A DNA stretch of 64,000 bases from Mauremys mutica (Eukaryota > Chordata > Testudines > Geoemydidae): the NCBI RefSeq assembly GCF_020497125.1, contig NC_059082.1, positions 20,635,965-20,699,964 of the forward strand, read 5' to 3'. The notes beneath the pieces were generated by a model that did not search any database, was not told the DNA's origin, and worked only from the letters and a program-made list of their open reading frames with translations. This document shows, piece after piece, positions 35,099-46,900 of this stretch (the stretch's first letter is position 1; every line of letters begins with the position of its first letter). Position numbers and translations under genes: made by a program.

Positions 35099-37249
35099 TA
35101 TACAAATGTTTCTTAATAAGACGTAATTTTCTGACAGCCTTAAAATTGCACTGAATTTTGCTGAACGTAGTTGCTTAGTATTTTCACAAATTGTCTCTCC
35201 CTTCCAACCATACCATTGTCATGTGAACGCAGCCTTATTCTTCTGCGTTTGATTTTTTTTTTTTTAACCTACGTTTTTCTTTTATTCTGAAAGCTTGGAA
35301 AGAGGGACATAAAAGAGAGCAGGACCTTTTTTCTTTCCCTATTGCTCCCATATGAAGGAAGATGGATAAACTTGCTGGGCCTCTCCTTTGCACTGAGCCC
35401 CCAGATTAAACTTTTAATACTTGGACACACGCTTCCCTCAGTCAGTGCTAAATCCACCTAGTTCACTTTCTGAGCAAAACATCTTTTGCCTTTCAGCTTC
35501 AATACCTACATGTATAATTTTTATTTCAAGTTCAAATTGTACTCTAGACACTTAAGCGCCTCCCCCCCCAAAAAACCCCAAACATTCAAGGTCAAGATAA
35601 CCCCTCCTGGTTATTCAATTCCCTTCCAGGATAGAGAACCTATCTACAACTGCTTTGTCTTCGCTGCTAAAGTAACTGAATCTGAATCTGCAGTTGCAGC
35701 AACAGTATACTTTGATGTGCTGGATTCTCTTTTGAGAGTGGAACTTTTTCCTTTAATGATGAAGTTTTGAAAGGATCTTTTTCTTGTATCCCAATTTTCT
35801 AATTTCAGTGCTGAATTAAAGCATTTTCACAGGCTTGTATGGTGGGTTGCATCAGTTATGGCATCTAGGACAGAGTGTCCATACTGATGAAATACTGTAT
35901 AATATAGTACCAAATGACATAGTACTCTGGGAAACATGGAAAGGTTCAATATAAAAAAAAATGTGGAATATGGTGATGGAAGGCTTGGGGCTAGAATAAA
36001 CAACTATTTTGGGAACAAAAGCATCCCACTGTGGTGAACTAACTGTATTTTATGTGCTGAATCAATAATTTTTTGTAATCTTATACCATTATTGTCTGAG
36101 AATTATTCAATTTCAAAAGGTGTTATGCTTACGTATAAGGAACAAGTTTGAATATATTTACTGTCATTTTTGTCGAGTGTAGTTATTTTTACAATGGAAA
36201 AATGTAATTACTTTGAGCAAATGAAGAAAATGAAGTTATATATTAAATACAGATTTGAAATGTGTATCAGCTAAAACAGTCCACAAATCTAATTTTTTTT
36301 TTTTTTTAGCCAATGTGTTTAACATTTTTAAAAATGCTTTTAGTAAACCACTTTTAGGTGCCACTCTCTTGGTATAACTTGTAAAGTAATTTCAGGTTAA
36401 TTATTTGAAAAAGAAAATTATAGTAAACCATTTTTATCACTTAAAAGCAAATCTTATTAAAAGAATGCTGAACATTTGCTTTACAAAATTGCCCTGCTTA
36501 TTTAAAAGTTAACCATGATGTTGGCACATACTGTATTAACTATACTCAATTGTATGGTTTAAAGTATGTGCGCTGTATATGGTTCTGCTATGTTTTTTTT
36601 ACCAGTCCCAAATCCAAACAGCAGCAAAACCTGTACTTTTTAAGCATCATTTACTTAGGGAAGTGCCAATACTTGATTTAGTTTAAGTTTAAAAATAGCT
36701 TTGCTGGAAATTGTGAACATTAATTATCTATATTATGGAGGGGAAAACTGTCCACCTTAATAGTGTGCTGTATTTGCATAAGGGATGGAACAGAGAAGGG
36801 TTACTAGACACTAGAGAGATTTCCAGGAAGCAAATCTACCAACTGTAAGCCTGAAATCAAGTTACAGTACAGATTTCAGAGGGGAGTGTTGCATGTTTTT
36901 TAAATTAAAATGCATCTGTGTAATGAATCATATGGACTAATCTGACACGGTGTTACATTTTCCCTCTATGCCAGTTATTTTGATGTTTTATTTTTAACTC
37001 AGGAGTCTAACAGTTGTCTGCACAAGGCTCTCAAGAGCCTTCGTGTCAGCATTAGACTGTTATGAAAACGGAAGTACACTTGTGTGCCATGCTATTGGTC
37101 TTTTGCAATCTGCATGACACCCAATACTGCTGATGAGGGGATGTGTCTGTGGTTTCTTAATGCAGCTATTAAAAGCAAGCAGAGTTTTTCCTTCTTTTTA
37201 ATCCATAGGACAATACATTTTATAAATACAGTCAATAACAAAAAAGTCA
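35099..37249. other. A/T-rich DNA downstream of SEMA6D
   Basis: No gene and no obvious transposon. It could include a longer alternative SEMA6D 3' UTR on the minus strand, but nothing in the sequence decides this. Confidence 0.4.
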
Positions 37250-39610
37250 GACATTCAGTAGATTTGAATATTTTATTTTGACTTTACATGCGGTGTTAAA
37301 AACCCAAAGAACGTATTATTTACACATCCACAATACAAGTTTACAAGATATCTATACATGTTAAAGTACTCTGTGGTATAGAGCAGCTTCATTTTTAGGG
37401 TTACTTTTTATGCCGTACCATTAAAAAAGATACAATCTGCGTTTACCTTTGCACAAATGGATAAAGCATCTTTTGTATTATTAAATTAACAGAATGACTA
37501 GGTTGAATGTTAGAAATTTCAACATAAATACTGATAGAACTCACATTACCATCTACAAGGCAGCACAATGTTACAGAACGTTATCAGGGTTCATATCAGG
37601 GTTCACATACATTTATGTTTTGGTTTCACACAAGTCTGTATTAATTAATATTTGTGAAGTGAATTCAAATCAGTTTTTGTCATTTGCTGACTGAGTAGAT
37701 TTTGTTTTTTAATTGTTATTAATCTGTAGTGTTTTAGTTGCAAGACTGAAACATTTAAGAAAAGAGATCACAGGATTTTGGATCCAGAGGTCTCAGGAAA
37801 CAAAAGTTCCTTACCAAAAACAGCCTTAAAGCGAAGAGGAAAATAAAAAAGGAATCATTTCTATCCTTTATTCTATGTTCTGTAACAGTGATCTAGTTTT
37901 CAGACTAATCTTTTCTCCTCCTCCGATATGTAATATAAATCTTCATTGTCTCAGAAACCGACTAAAGTTATTTGTCCTACTAATTGAGTATTCCTCTGCC
38001 ATGGTTATTTCTATGGTTATGTTCAATAAACAATGTGGTAGTGTGTAGTTTGCAAGCTAAAACAGCCATCTGTGTTGAACATCAGCTGCAAGTGGATACT
38101 GTAAAACCTACTAAATGGCTTACACAACTTTAGCAGGTGTTCCATTACCCTAGAAACCTTATTTGATTTCACATTATAACTGATCAGTGGAATGTTTATC
38201 ATGGCAAGGTGATTTAATATTGCTGTCTTCTTGAATTGCAGGCTGCCTTTATTTACCACTAATTACTCTTGCTTTTTATCTTTTTTTGGGTGCTTGTTAA
38301 AAGAATTACAACTGGCACTGAGGAAATATGTGCTATATGGAGGACAACTGACAGATTCTTAGTACTTTTATCATTCGCATGAATAAGGCACAAAATGCAC
38401 AGATTCAGGTAAACTCACACATAATATTTACAGAATATCGTCATTACCTGCATGACTTTGGAGAAAATACTTACATTACACAACATAAACAAACTGATTG
38501 CACTACAGTTGACTTTTCACAGACTGCTTCTGCCAGGCCAATTAGCGGTTCCTCCTTGATATTGACAAAGGTCTATCAGAGTGTAGGATGTTATGAAATG
38601 CAACAAAAAGGTAACTTTATTACACAGGCATTGCCTAGTGTGTTCTAGATTATTAGCTGCTCTCAGTGAAAACTACAGGGGATCAAATTCACAGTCGCCA
38701 GGTATTGAATGGAGGAACTGTGGAAGCACAGTGAGATTCCCCACATCCCACCCCAAAACACTAGATTTGAAATGTACAGATCTGAATCGATAGCAGCATA
38801 ATAAAGTTATTTTAGAATTAACACACTTGTACTTTTTCATTGGATTACTAATTCAGCAATGTATATAATCTGGAACGCTGACTGAGATGCACAGTTCCTC
38901 TCTAGCTGTCTCCAAACTGAACCCAATGGACTGCAGAAGGAAGAGAGTCATTTGTTTGTTCAGTCATGATCAATGTAAACAATTCCACAGCAGAAAAGAT
39001 GCGATGGCAATCTACGTACAACCTAGTGTGTACAATACACACGCGCACGCACACACACTTACACACTTTATCTTTATCTGTGGCATAAACAAAATGCCAA
39101 ACATGGAAACAAACAATGCTACTGTTGGGCCAGAGACTGAATTTCAGCAAATTGCTTATTAACCCAGATATTCATTGAGACATTACCATTTTCTGACATT
39201 TGTGCAAGAGGCAAGGTGAATGCATACATACTAAAATGTTCACATTTAATGGGAAGACCACACATATCGGCAGTCTAAAATGGAACCCATTTTCAAGTAA
39301 TTGCTTACAGATTTTTCCAAGTACTTTATCAGCTAGTTAGAACAGTAAAGTAGCCCCCATTCCCATTGTGCTACATGTCTCCTTAGCTCCAAACAAAAGA
39401 AATGTAATGACCAGCACCTTCCTTTGTTTATTTTAGCAAGTCTTGCTGTAGCAATGTGTGGCAAGACATAGATGTTGCTGAAGTAAAGACAGTTTCTTTG
39501 GCCACTTTGTTCTCTTTAATTACAAGCAAGTCTCTGTCTTATGTCTCTCCCACAACATCCTCCCACAACCTGTACTGGTCCATACCACACTCTAATAGAA
39601 TATACAAGTC
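37250..39610 (-). other. SEMA6D: Probable 3' UTR of SEMA6D
   Basis: The 2.3 kb below the stop codon contains no transposon that I recognise, unlike most neighbouring DNA, and only short chance reading frames. An AATAAA on the minus strand (37277-37272) is followed by a T/GT-rich tract, giving a plausible cleavage point near 37250. The total is similar to the long mammalian SEMA6D 3' UTR as I remember it. A short (CA)n-like tract lies at about 39040-39066. The exact end is inferred; other distal signals exist further left. Confidence 0.6.
37272..37277 (-). terminator. Candidate SEMA6D polyadenylation signal
   Basis: AATAAA read on the minus strand, within CAAAATAAAATATTC. A T-rich downstream element (GACTTTTTTGTTATTG) starts roughly 30 bases further along the transcript. 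No transcript evidence is available. Confidence 0.5.
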
Positions 39611-40914
39611 CTAGTAGCTGTATTTGTTCAGTGGTCTGACTGAAGTTGTTTGAGGAACGAATGAGGGTTTTGGTGGCACGTCAGGTTTTATGGATGGTGT
39701 CCTCTTTATCCCTGTACGAGGAAGGGTTCCATTGCTTGTGTAACTGCTTTGTCTGGATAAAGAAGGCTGTAGGTGAACGCTGACTGGCGTCCCTTGCATG
39801 TAGTCCATCTTTGTGCCTGTAGCAGGAGGCATGTATCCCCCGCGGGTAATACTAGGCTGTCTGGATAACAAAACACCATTTGGTGAGTTTAAGTTTTTAG
39901 GCAGGGCAGATATTGAATGCCTTTGTGAAGAATTTTTGTGATAGCCCCTTTGTCTGTCTAAAGAAGTCATTGGTACTGCTGGGGTAGTAGGGACGTCCAC
40001 TCGTTTTGTTGGACTATTTCTTGGAAGTGTAGATGGAGGAGAGTATAAAGATGCCTCCCTGTTAGGAACTTTAGGTGGAATCTCAGACATATTTCCCATT
40101 GGATCCAGCATTAAAGTCTGGTGAGCCACTTGAATGTCTCCCATAATTGATTTGGGATTATTAGGAGTTTCATTTAAATGTTTCAGAAAATCATTCAGGG
40201 TGTTCCTGGAATCAACAGATCGCCTGTGGTCTCTTTTGCTTGATGGTTTTGTAAGTGGGTGATCAATATTTTGCATCTTTTTGTCTGCTTTATGTGTGTT
40301 AGAATTTGAGAAAGATGTGTTGTAGTCATGGGTAGCGTTGGGAAGAACAATAGCACTGGGAATATGTCCATGACTTAACGGAGAATGGGGTGGGGGACTA
40401 GAAGGAAAAAATTGTGGGCTTTTTAGAGGGGTTTCTTTTCTTGAAGCATTGAGGTTGCTATGTGCCTTGTCTGACTGACTCTTCATCACCTGCAGTGTCT
40501 TTTGCTGCAGTACTGGCGTGGATTCAGGAGTAGGAAGTGCAGCTAATTCTGGAGGCTGGCCTCTGTGGTCCATTATCATGGATTTTGTATCACCATTCGG
40601 TGGCAGTTCTTTTCTGCTACTCAACAGATTTGTGTACAGTTTAGGCGAATCAATGTTTTGCTGATATTCCTTGACGGGACTATCAAATAACCCATTCAGT
40701 TTAGCAAAACTTCCACTGGAGTCTGTACAGGACTGAGCCGATTCTGCATCTTTGTGTATTTTTCTGGATTTCCGTACAAATATATCTCGGTAACAGTAAA
40801 CGGCCACTCCTGCAAGGAAGGCTCCCAGGACGAAAGCAGCAAAGACACAAGTGATCAGGACGTTCATGTGTACCATTTGGTTGGAATCTCCTGACTGTAC
40901 TTCCCACCTTACAC
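39611..40914 (-). CDS. SEMA6D: SEMA6D last coding exon: membrane helix and cytoplasmic tail
   Basis: Covers 1,304 nt encoding residues 645-1078 and the stop at 39611-39613. Acceptor is GTTGCAG. The membrane helix is at about 661-686 ([20 protein letters not shown] start), followed by basic FVRKSRK. The tail has proline-rich SH3-type segments at about 815-824 ([10 protein letters not shown]) and near the C-terminus ([12 protein letters not shown]). The family tail is reported to bind Abl and Ena/VASP-like proteins, which fits these segments. Confidence 0.97.
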
Positions 40915-43900
40915 CTGCAACAAACATATGTGATACATTAAAATAACAAAGGTCACAGACACAGTCCAAAACCAAGGCTGCCTGCCTTGGTGAAGGACAA
41001 GGATATATAATTAGATGAGTGTTTAAGATAGACTAGTGTTAATGTAATTTGTCTGGATTGTATCCTCCATCACATTGCAGAGTGTAAATTTTTAAAATAA
41101 AAATTACACTGCTAGTACTGAGCAGCACAAATGTAGACTAGGCGTTTCATGTGCGAATGAGAAAAGCTTGCTAGTGTTCCATTACCCAAATTACATTTAG
41201 TTATATACTGTCCTGGTCTAGTGTCTAGCCTTGTCCCCAAATATCTTTTAAGGCTCACAAATAGTGGTTTGTATGTTATTAATATTAACAATTTCTGCTG
41301 GAAAATTGGGGTTAAAAGGTGCTACTCTGCCAGACTGCAATTAATAACTCATGGAGGAATTTTTCTCTCAATTTCCTGCCCAACTCATAAATCAAAAGAG
41401 AGACAGGATTATGCAAATGTTATGTAAAACTAAATAATGTACATATTGTGGTGTTATAAACATGTTAATACTGTGCAAAACACATGAACTAATACATTCA
41501 TACTCTGCTATCCTTAGAATACCATACTCTGCATGATTATTTACATATTTTTTACAATTCAAGATTACACTATTTTATACAGGTATTTTCCTTTTTTTCT
41601 TATTTACTCAGTAATGAGCATTCCAGACTGCGCATCATTTAAAATACATGGTTAATAAAAAGTATTAGAGTTTGTTAAAATCTAGAAGAATGAATATTGG
41701 ATTAGTTTGTAATTCACATATTATCACAGTGTCTCTTAGTTTTTTGGGTTTTTGTTTTTAAAGCAACCACAGACATCTTGCAATTAAGACAATGTTAGTT
41801 TTTAAAAGTAATTCTGTTAACTATACCAGGAGAAGTCAAAATAAAGAAGAGTTGCAATTAAAGGAATATACTGATTTTTGTTAGAGGCAAGGCCTTTGAA
41901 CATTGTTAATGTTCAGGGTTATAGGTTTTAATGGGTGTTGTGTAGAAGAGGAAAGGAAAGAGGAGTAAAGGTTCACTAATAGAAATGTCACAGAATGTAA
42001 ATAAGAAATAAGAGCAAATTAGGACAAAAACATATTGACTTAAACAAATAAAAAACTGAAAAAACTGAAACAAATTAAAATGATCAATGCACTGCTATAA
42101 TGGCTGATAGGAAACCTGATATATTTTGGTGACTTGTAGAACTGAGGCTCTTCCCTTGGCTTGTGACTTTCATTAAATACAGAATTGTGCAAACATGTCT
42201 GTCACCGAGATAATATATGTACTAATAAAAGTCTCTCAGGAAGTTTTGGCTGTTGTTGATTGTAATATTGTTTTGCCAATCTGAAATCTTTGTTTCTGTA
42301 ACAGCCTGTGCAATGTTTCACTTGACTGAAAGGAGGAAAGGCAACAGAAGATGAATTGTATGTAATCTATAAAATCAGACTTCACATTTTTTTAGTTTTC
42401 AGATAAGCCGGGAGTGTGTATTGGGAGACTCTACACAGCTGTCTGAATGCAAGGACCCATGCTCCTCTCTCCAAAGTATCATTTCAGTGGATTGAATCTC
42501 AAACCTGACCCTGCAGTTCCTTGCAAACCCATTGAACTGAATGGGAGTTTTGGGTGCTCAATGAGTACAACACTGGACCTCATCTGAGCGGTTTTGTCCA
42601 CATACCCATGGGCTGTTACTTTGCACTTTAGAATTTGTCTTTAAACATTAGCCAATACGCCAAGGCACTATCTGTTTGGCTGAGAGGACCAGCAATCTCA
42701 TTCAAGCTCTAGAACTACTGCTGTTCTGTAACCTATAGAGAGGGGCAAATAGATTTTCCGGTTCACTGGCCATTCTAAAAAAATGTTTTGAGAATGTTTG
42801 TCAACATGTTTGGAAAACCAAAAGGTAAAAGAAAAAACTGTGCTGTTTTGGGTTGATCAAAAAGTTCTGTTTAGTCTGAGCATTTTAAAACACTTTTAAT
42901 CATTTTAAAAATACACTTGAAGTAAATTTTGCAGCAAAAAGTTGTTTCAAACTGAAAAATCAAAATGTTTCATTTCAAAAATGTTGAAACAAAAGTTTTG
43001 CTTTATTCAGATTTTTTTTTATTTAACCAGAATAATTCAGTGAAAACAATGTGTATTTGTAAAATATTTCAGGTGACCTGAATCTGCTTCTTTTAGCAAA
43101 AGTTTCAGCTGAAAAATTTCACCCGGCTCTAATAACCAACTGCATGAAGGGCAGGTGAGGATTGTAAGGCTTGAATTTACATTTGCTATGCATCCTGCTG
43201 AAATCAGCTGAAGTTTCGCAAACTATGAATATCACTTTACACACACGTGCCAAATGGGCAAGAGAACCATGATTGCACCTTCTGTATATTCAGGAAATAG
43301 TATAAACATAACAGTCCCAGCATTTTCAAAATTCTAATTGTACCTATCAGGTTTCCATTCAGCTGTAATGTATTCCCTGGTAAGGCCTTACCCTTTGGGA
43401 CACCTGATAATGGATCAGAATAATCAGAAGTGTTTGGGTCATCTTGAACTACAAATTTCCGAGAGCCAGTCACTTTAGGTTTCCAGGAACCAATCACTTT
43501 AGGTGATATAACTGGGATACTTGCCATTGTGGTAATGGAAGCTGAGGATAACTCCATGTCTGTGGTGGCAAACAGATTTTTATTAATGTGTATTACAAAC
43601 AGGCTTTCCTCACTGTTTTGTGGTATTTCTAAATTATAGCTGGAGAACGCATTTAATGGGAGTTACATGTCAGGGCAATATATGACCTACACTTCACAGA
43701 AGTACACAGGGCTGCCAAAAATCAGATTAAAAGTACAAATTATACATTAAATAACATTACAGCTATTATTCAAAAACCAGGAAAGTCAAATGGAAGGCAG
43801 TGTGGAAGTTATCGTAAGCAACTGAAGGAGGGGGAAAGCACGACTTATTCTACTTTATTGCTGTATTGTTTACTTTTATACAAGCTGTTTCAGCGCATTT

Positions 43901-46900
43901 CACTGTCTTTTAAAAATCTCTAAAAAGATGTTTATTAGTGACCTTGTAAGAGACCAAAATACTAAATATCCCTGAGAGACCAGCTCAGCTCTGTTAGAAC
44001 TGTTACAATCTCCAGGAACTGATGTAGTTAGGCACCGTTGAGAGACAAGACACATTTTTACCCCTTATATTGTAATGGTTCCTAAGGAACTATGCTGCTA
44101 GATCCTTCTTAGTAATGAATTGAGTGTATAAAGTCATTATGGCCTATGTGGTAATGCCCATGAGCAGCAAACCTATTGAACCTAATAGTCTACACTGAGC
44201 CTACTTTTCAGGTGCAAATCCCTGATTTGTTTGCACAGGACCAGACAGATTTATAGCCATGTGTGCCTGCAACTGGGGATTTGCCTGAGTAAAGTAAGCA
44301 CTCAAATATGTGTTAATTCAGGGCTCAAAAATCAGGTTCATTATGTATATAAAAAAAATCAGACTGAAAGTTGAATCGATGAAGTGAACGTTAATGCATG
44401 TAAGGCAGCACTTTCAAGTAATATGGCTGTCATTTCCCCCCTAAATTTACGCTCTAAATTATATTCTGGGCAAATAAATCTGCAAAGTATTTGTTTGTGT
44501 ATCAAACACAGCCCCCTTGTTGAGATACAGAAGTGCAAATACCAGCCCCACAATTAAACCAGTGGTTCCCAAACTTGTTCCACCGCTTGTGCAGGGAAAG
44601 CCCTGGCGGGCCGGGCCGCTTTGTGTACCTGCCGCGTCCACAGGTTCAGCCAATCATGGCTCCCAGTGGCTGCGGTTTGCTGCTCCAGGCCAATGGGAGC
44701 TGCTGGAAGCGGTGGCCAGTACATCCCTCAGCCCGCGCCGCAGTATGTCCCTTGGCCCGCGCTGCTTCCAGCAGCTCCCATTGGCCTGGAGCAGCGAACC
44801 GCGGCCACTGGGAGCCATGATCGGCTGAACCTGCAGACGTGGCAGGTACACAAACCAGCCCGCCCCGCCAGGGGCTTTTCCTGCACAAGCAGTGGAACAA
44901 GTTTGGGAACCACTGATTTAAACAGGCCAACAGATTTCCTTCAGATTTGGCAAACAGGAATGTCCCCAAGGGCTGAAACCCAGAGACCAAGTTTCAGTCT
45001 GGACTGAACTCTGGAAAATAAGGGCTTGATCGTGCTCCTGTTGAACTCGATAAAGGTTTTACTATTGAGTTCAACAGAGCAACACTGGTGCCTATATTCC
45101 TGGAAAATAGGGATTTGCAATGAAAATGCTGTGAAAAAATGTTGAACGGAGTAAAGGGTATGAAGGCCCTAGGACAACACTGCACCAAAGGTCTCTAGTC
45201 CAGCATCAGTTTGCTATAGCCCGTGTTCTGCTATACCGTGGGTAAGATTAAATGATTAACATTAGCATAACTATTGAAACATTTCCAAAACGTAGAAATA
45301 CACATTTTAGAAAATGTGTATTTGCTTAATAAGATCGGTGGTGAGGGGGAGAGGAAGGAGAAAAAAAAGGAAGATGATGAGATTTTTGCCATCTATCTAT
45401 TAGAGATGACTAAGAAGGGCATTCACAAATGCATGGGGGCGCAGCTGAGTGGACTTCCGTGCAGTGAAGATGTCATCTATGTTAATCAGGCTCTTTAATA
45501 AAGGATGTGTCTCAATAAATAATGAGCTGTTAACATGCAGCTACACAGGGTGAAGAGCTGGGCAACAAGAGTCCAGCTAGCTTTACTATCAGTGGGAACA
45601 TGAGTAAAAGCACAAAAATGAAGGCTTGCCACCTGCGCAAAAGGAAGGGAAAAAAGGGCTGAAAATGCTGAACTGAAGGAAAGAAAAGGTCATTAATTCA
45701 AAAAAATTAAAAAAAACTAACCAGATGTTGGGTCGCCAAATATTTTGTAATCTGGTGTAGTTGTAGTAGGCAAAATTTCTAAAAGAATTAAAGGAACAAG
45801 TAATCAGTGAAAAGTAACCAAAAGAAAGCAAAAGATTTTAAGACCTGAGTAACTGAAAATAAAAAAGAAAATACGATCTGTTACCAAAAAAGGGAAATTG
45901 TTCAATACCTTACAGCTCTCTGGAGTCAATAGCAAAGTGAGGGAAGGAGAGGGGGAGACGTAAAACATCTCTGCCACCCCCCGCCGGAGTAGCTCAGCTT
46001 TGTGACTGTTCGTGGTAACACTAGGTGGTGCCTGCAGGGTGTCACTGAACGGCTCACCATAAATTTAACATCCACAAACTACTGTTGACACATTATAAAT
46101 TAGCAGCAGTGACTGTGTCTTACCATGGCAGTCCCCAAGCTGTCCTGTATTGCCGTATTCTACATCTTGCTCATATCCTCCAGTGCTGTGGTTGTATGAA
46201 ACAAATAAAGAGATCCTGCAATTAATAGCATTAATAGGGAAACAAATGATTTTCTTCTGAAAGCATAAACCAGACACACATTTGTTCAGCAAACTTATGG
46301 GAAAGGGGAGTTGTACAGTATAGGACAGCAGAAAGACTGTATATTAAATATAAAAATTATGTAAAGGCTTTAAATTTTTAAGCCCTTACACCAAGAAATA
46401 AATCAAGTTCTCACACTAATCAATTTATGTATCGTGCAACCATTCTTGTTTGCTGGTATATCCATGCAGCACCAACTACATCAACTGGCGTTGTGCATGC
46501 CTATCTAAGGGTAATATTGGACCCATTATAAATATCACATTTAACATCACAATTACTAATGCAATGTGCTCCATGAGCCTGCTTCTGCAAAATGCCTTTG
46601 GAAACGTACAGATTGGCTGTGGAAAAGTCTTACATGTTTTCTGCTATAAAATGTATTTTTTCACTTTTGTAAACATCAAGTGAGCAAATTTCACTTAAAC
46701 AGTCCAAAAAGTTGAGACAAAGAGAAAATTTAGGCTGTAGGAGACTTTTCCCCATGTAGTTATGAGCCAGTGAAAATGAGAAAGGAAATAATCCAAGTCT
46801 AAAACTCATTCTTGAGTGTTGTGGTCTCCTGGGAGTGAGTAACTAGAATATTGTAATCTCTTTGCTAAACTGATGATGCTTATGGTCAGTAATTTGTCTG

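Noticed and set aside
39035..39066. (CA)n-like tract
   Set aside because: Short imperfect microsatellite in the 3' UTR; nothing further can be claimed.
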